Part shown: positions 63,984 to 64,000 of the stretch, in pieces | Layout: the number at the start of each line of letters is the position of its first letter | Position numbering within the stretch: the first letter of the stretch is position 1 | Assembly: GCF_000799465.1 (NCBI RefSeq) | Contig: NZ_JUGU01000001.1 | Coordinates: 62,001-126,000, forward strand | From: Psychroserpens sp. Hel_I_66 | Lineage (GTDB): Bacteria; Bacteroidota; Bacteroidia; Flavobacteriales; Flavobacteriaceae | DNA: 64,000 nt | Direction: 5' to 3' | Position numbers and translations under genes: made by a program | The notes under the pieces: generated by a model | The model's database searches: none | Told to the model about the DNA's origin: nothing | Seen by the model: the letters and a program-made list of their open reading frames with translations, nothing else

Positions 63984-64000
63984 TTCTCAAATTGTGTACA

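Larger units (their letters stand above)
46797..64000 (-). mobile_element. Integron-type gene cassette array (continues past window end)
   Basis: Nine attC-like sites of about 130 bp bound nine units. Within each complete unit the first bases are the reverse complement of the core just before its own attC. Examples are GTTGTAGTGC/GCACTACAAC, GTTAGCCAC/GTGGCTAAC, GTTGCCAGCA/TGCTGGCAAC and GTTAGGCACA/TGTGCCTAAC. This is expected if each unit is a former circle whose ends were joined by attC recombination. Read on the minus strand the sites start RYYYAAC-AA and end CGTTRRRY-like, and 15 of 18 genes run that way with stops close to the site. No IntI gene is in the window. Cassette spans: 46803-48084, 48085-51190, 51191-54967, 54968-57434, 57435-58401, 58402-59040, 59041-60276, 60277-63225, and 63226 onward. 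Confidence 0.8.

Overview
The window is a piece of the chromosome of a low-GC marine-type Flavobacteriaceae bacterium (phylum Bacteroidota). The evidence is the gldK-gldL-gldM-gldN gliding and type IX secretion cluster, an XrtF exosortase pair, a TonB-dependent receptor, Bacteroidota-type promoters (TTG about 20 nt before TAnnTTTG), and lipoproteins with a short Cys lipobox.

Positions 1-43.3 kb are ordinary core genome. In order they hold: an elongasome operon on the minus strand (mreB-mreC-mreD-mrdA, the last cut by the window start); purH; a MacB-type permease; a GAF-type methionine sulfoxide reductase; xrtF and its partner; a metal-linked group (a broken HYC_CC_PP gene, two HMA proteins and a TonB receptor); two tandem paralogous lipoproteins; groES-groEL behind a sigma-54-like promoter; a minus-strand operon miaB - unknown - sigma-54 activator - lptE - TPR protein - secG; topA; a degenerate ureohydrolase; gldKLMN; an ABC-F protein; an RND tripartite efflux operon; and a leucine-rich-repeat protein. 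The octamer CTTCGGAA, or its complement TTCCGAAG, occurs at least 34 times up to 46.4 kb, on both strands equally and in all reading frames. I found no copy in the last 17.5 kb.

Positions 43.5-46.8 kb hold an initiator tRNA-Met followed by a tyrosine recombinase and two small genes. This looks like an integrative element, or its remnant, at the tRNA.

Positions 46.8-64.0 kb are an array of integron-type gene cassettes. Nine attC-like sites of about 130 bp separate units of one to six genes. Each unit starts and ends with complementary 7-11 nt core sites, as integron cassettes do. Read on the minus strand the sites begin RYYYAAC-AA and end CGTTRRRY-like, and 15 of the 18 cassette genes point the same way. 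The left end of the array is at about 46.8 kb; it runs off the right edge. No IntI gene is in the window, so if one exists it should lie beyond 64 kb. Several cassettes are large and carry complete operons with their own promoters, including an ArsR-controlled six-gene operon and a LytS/LytTR two-component system.

One attC site, at 60.3-61.8 kb, is split by an IS110-family element. The region before its transposase encodes a candidate bridge RNA. Two stem-loops can be drawn by hand. Their guide sequences match the split attC site (target) and the element's own ends (donor), and removing the element between its two CT cores rebuilds an attC of normal length. The transposase may have lost its catalytic serine (Phe255).
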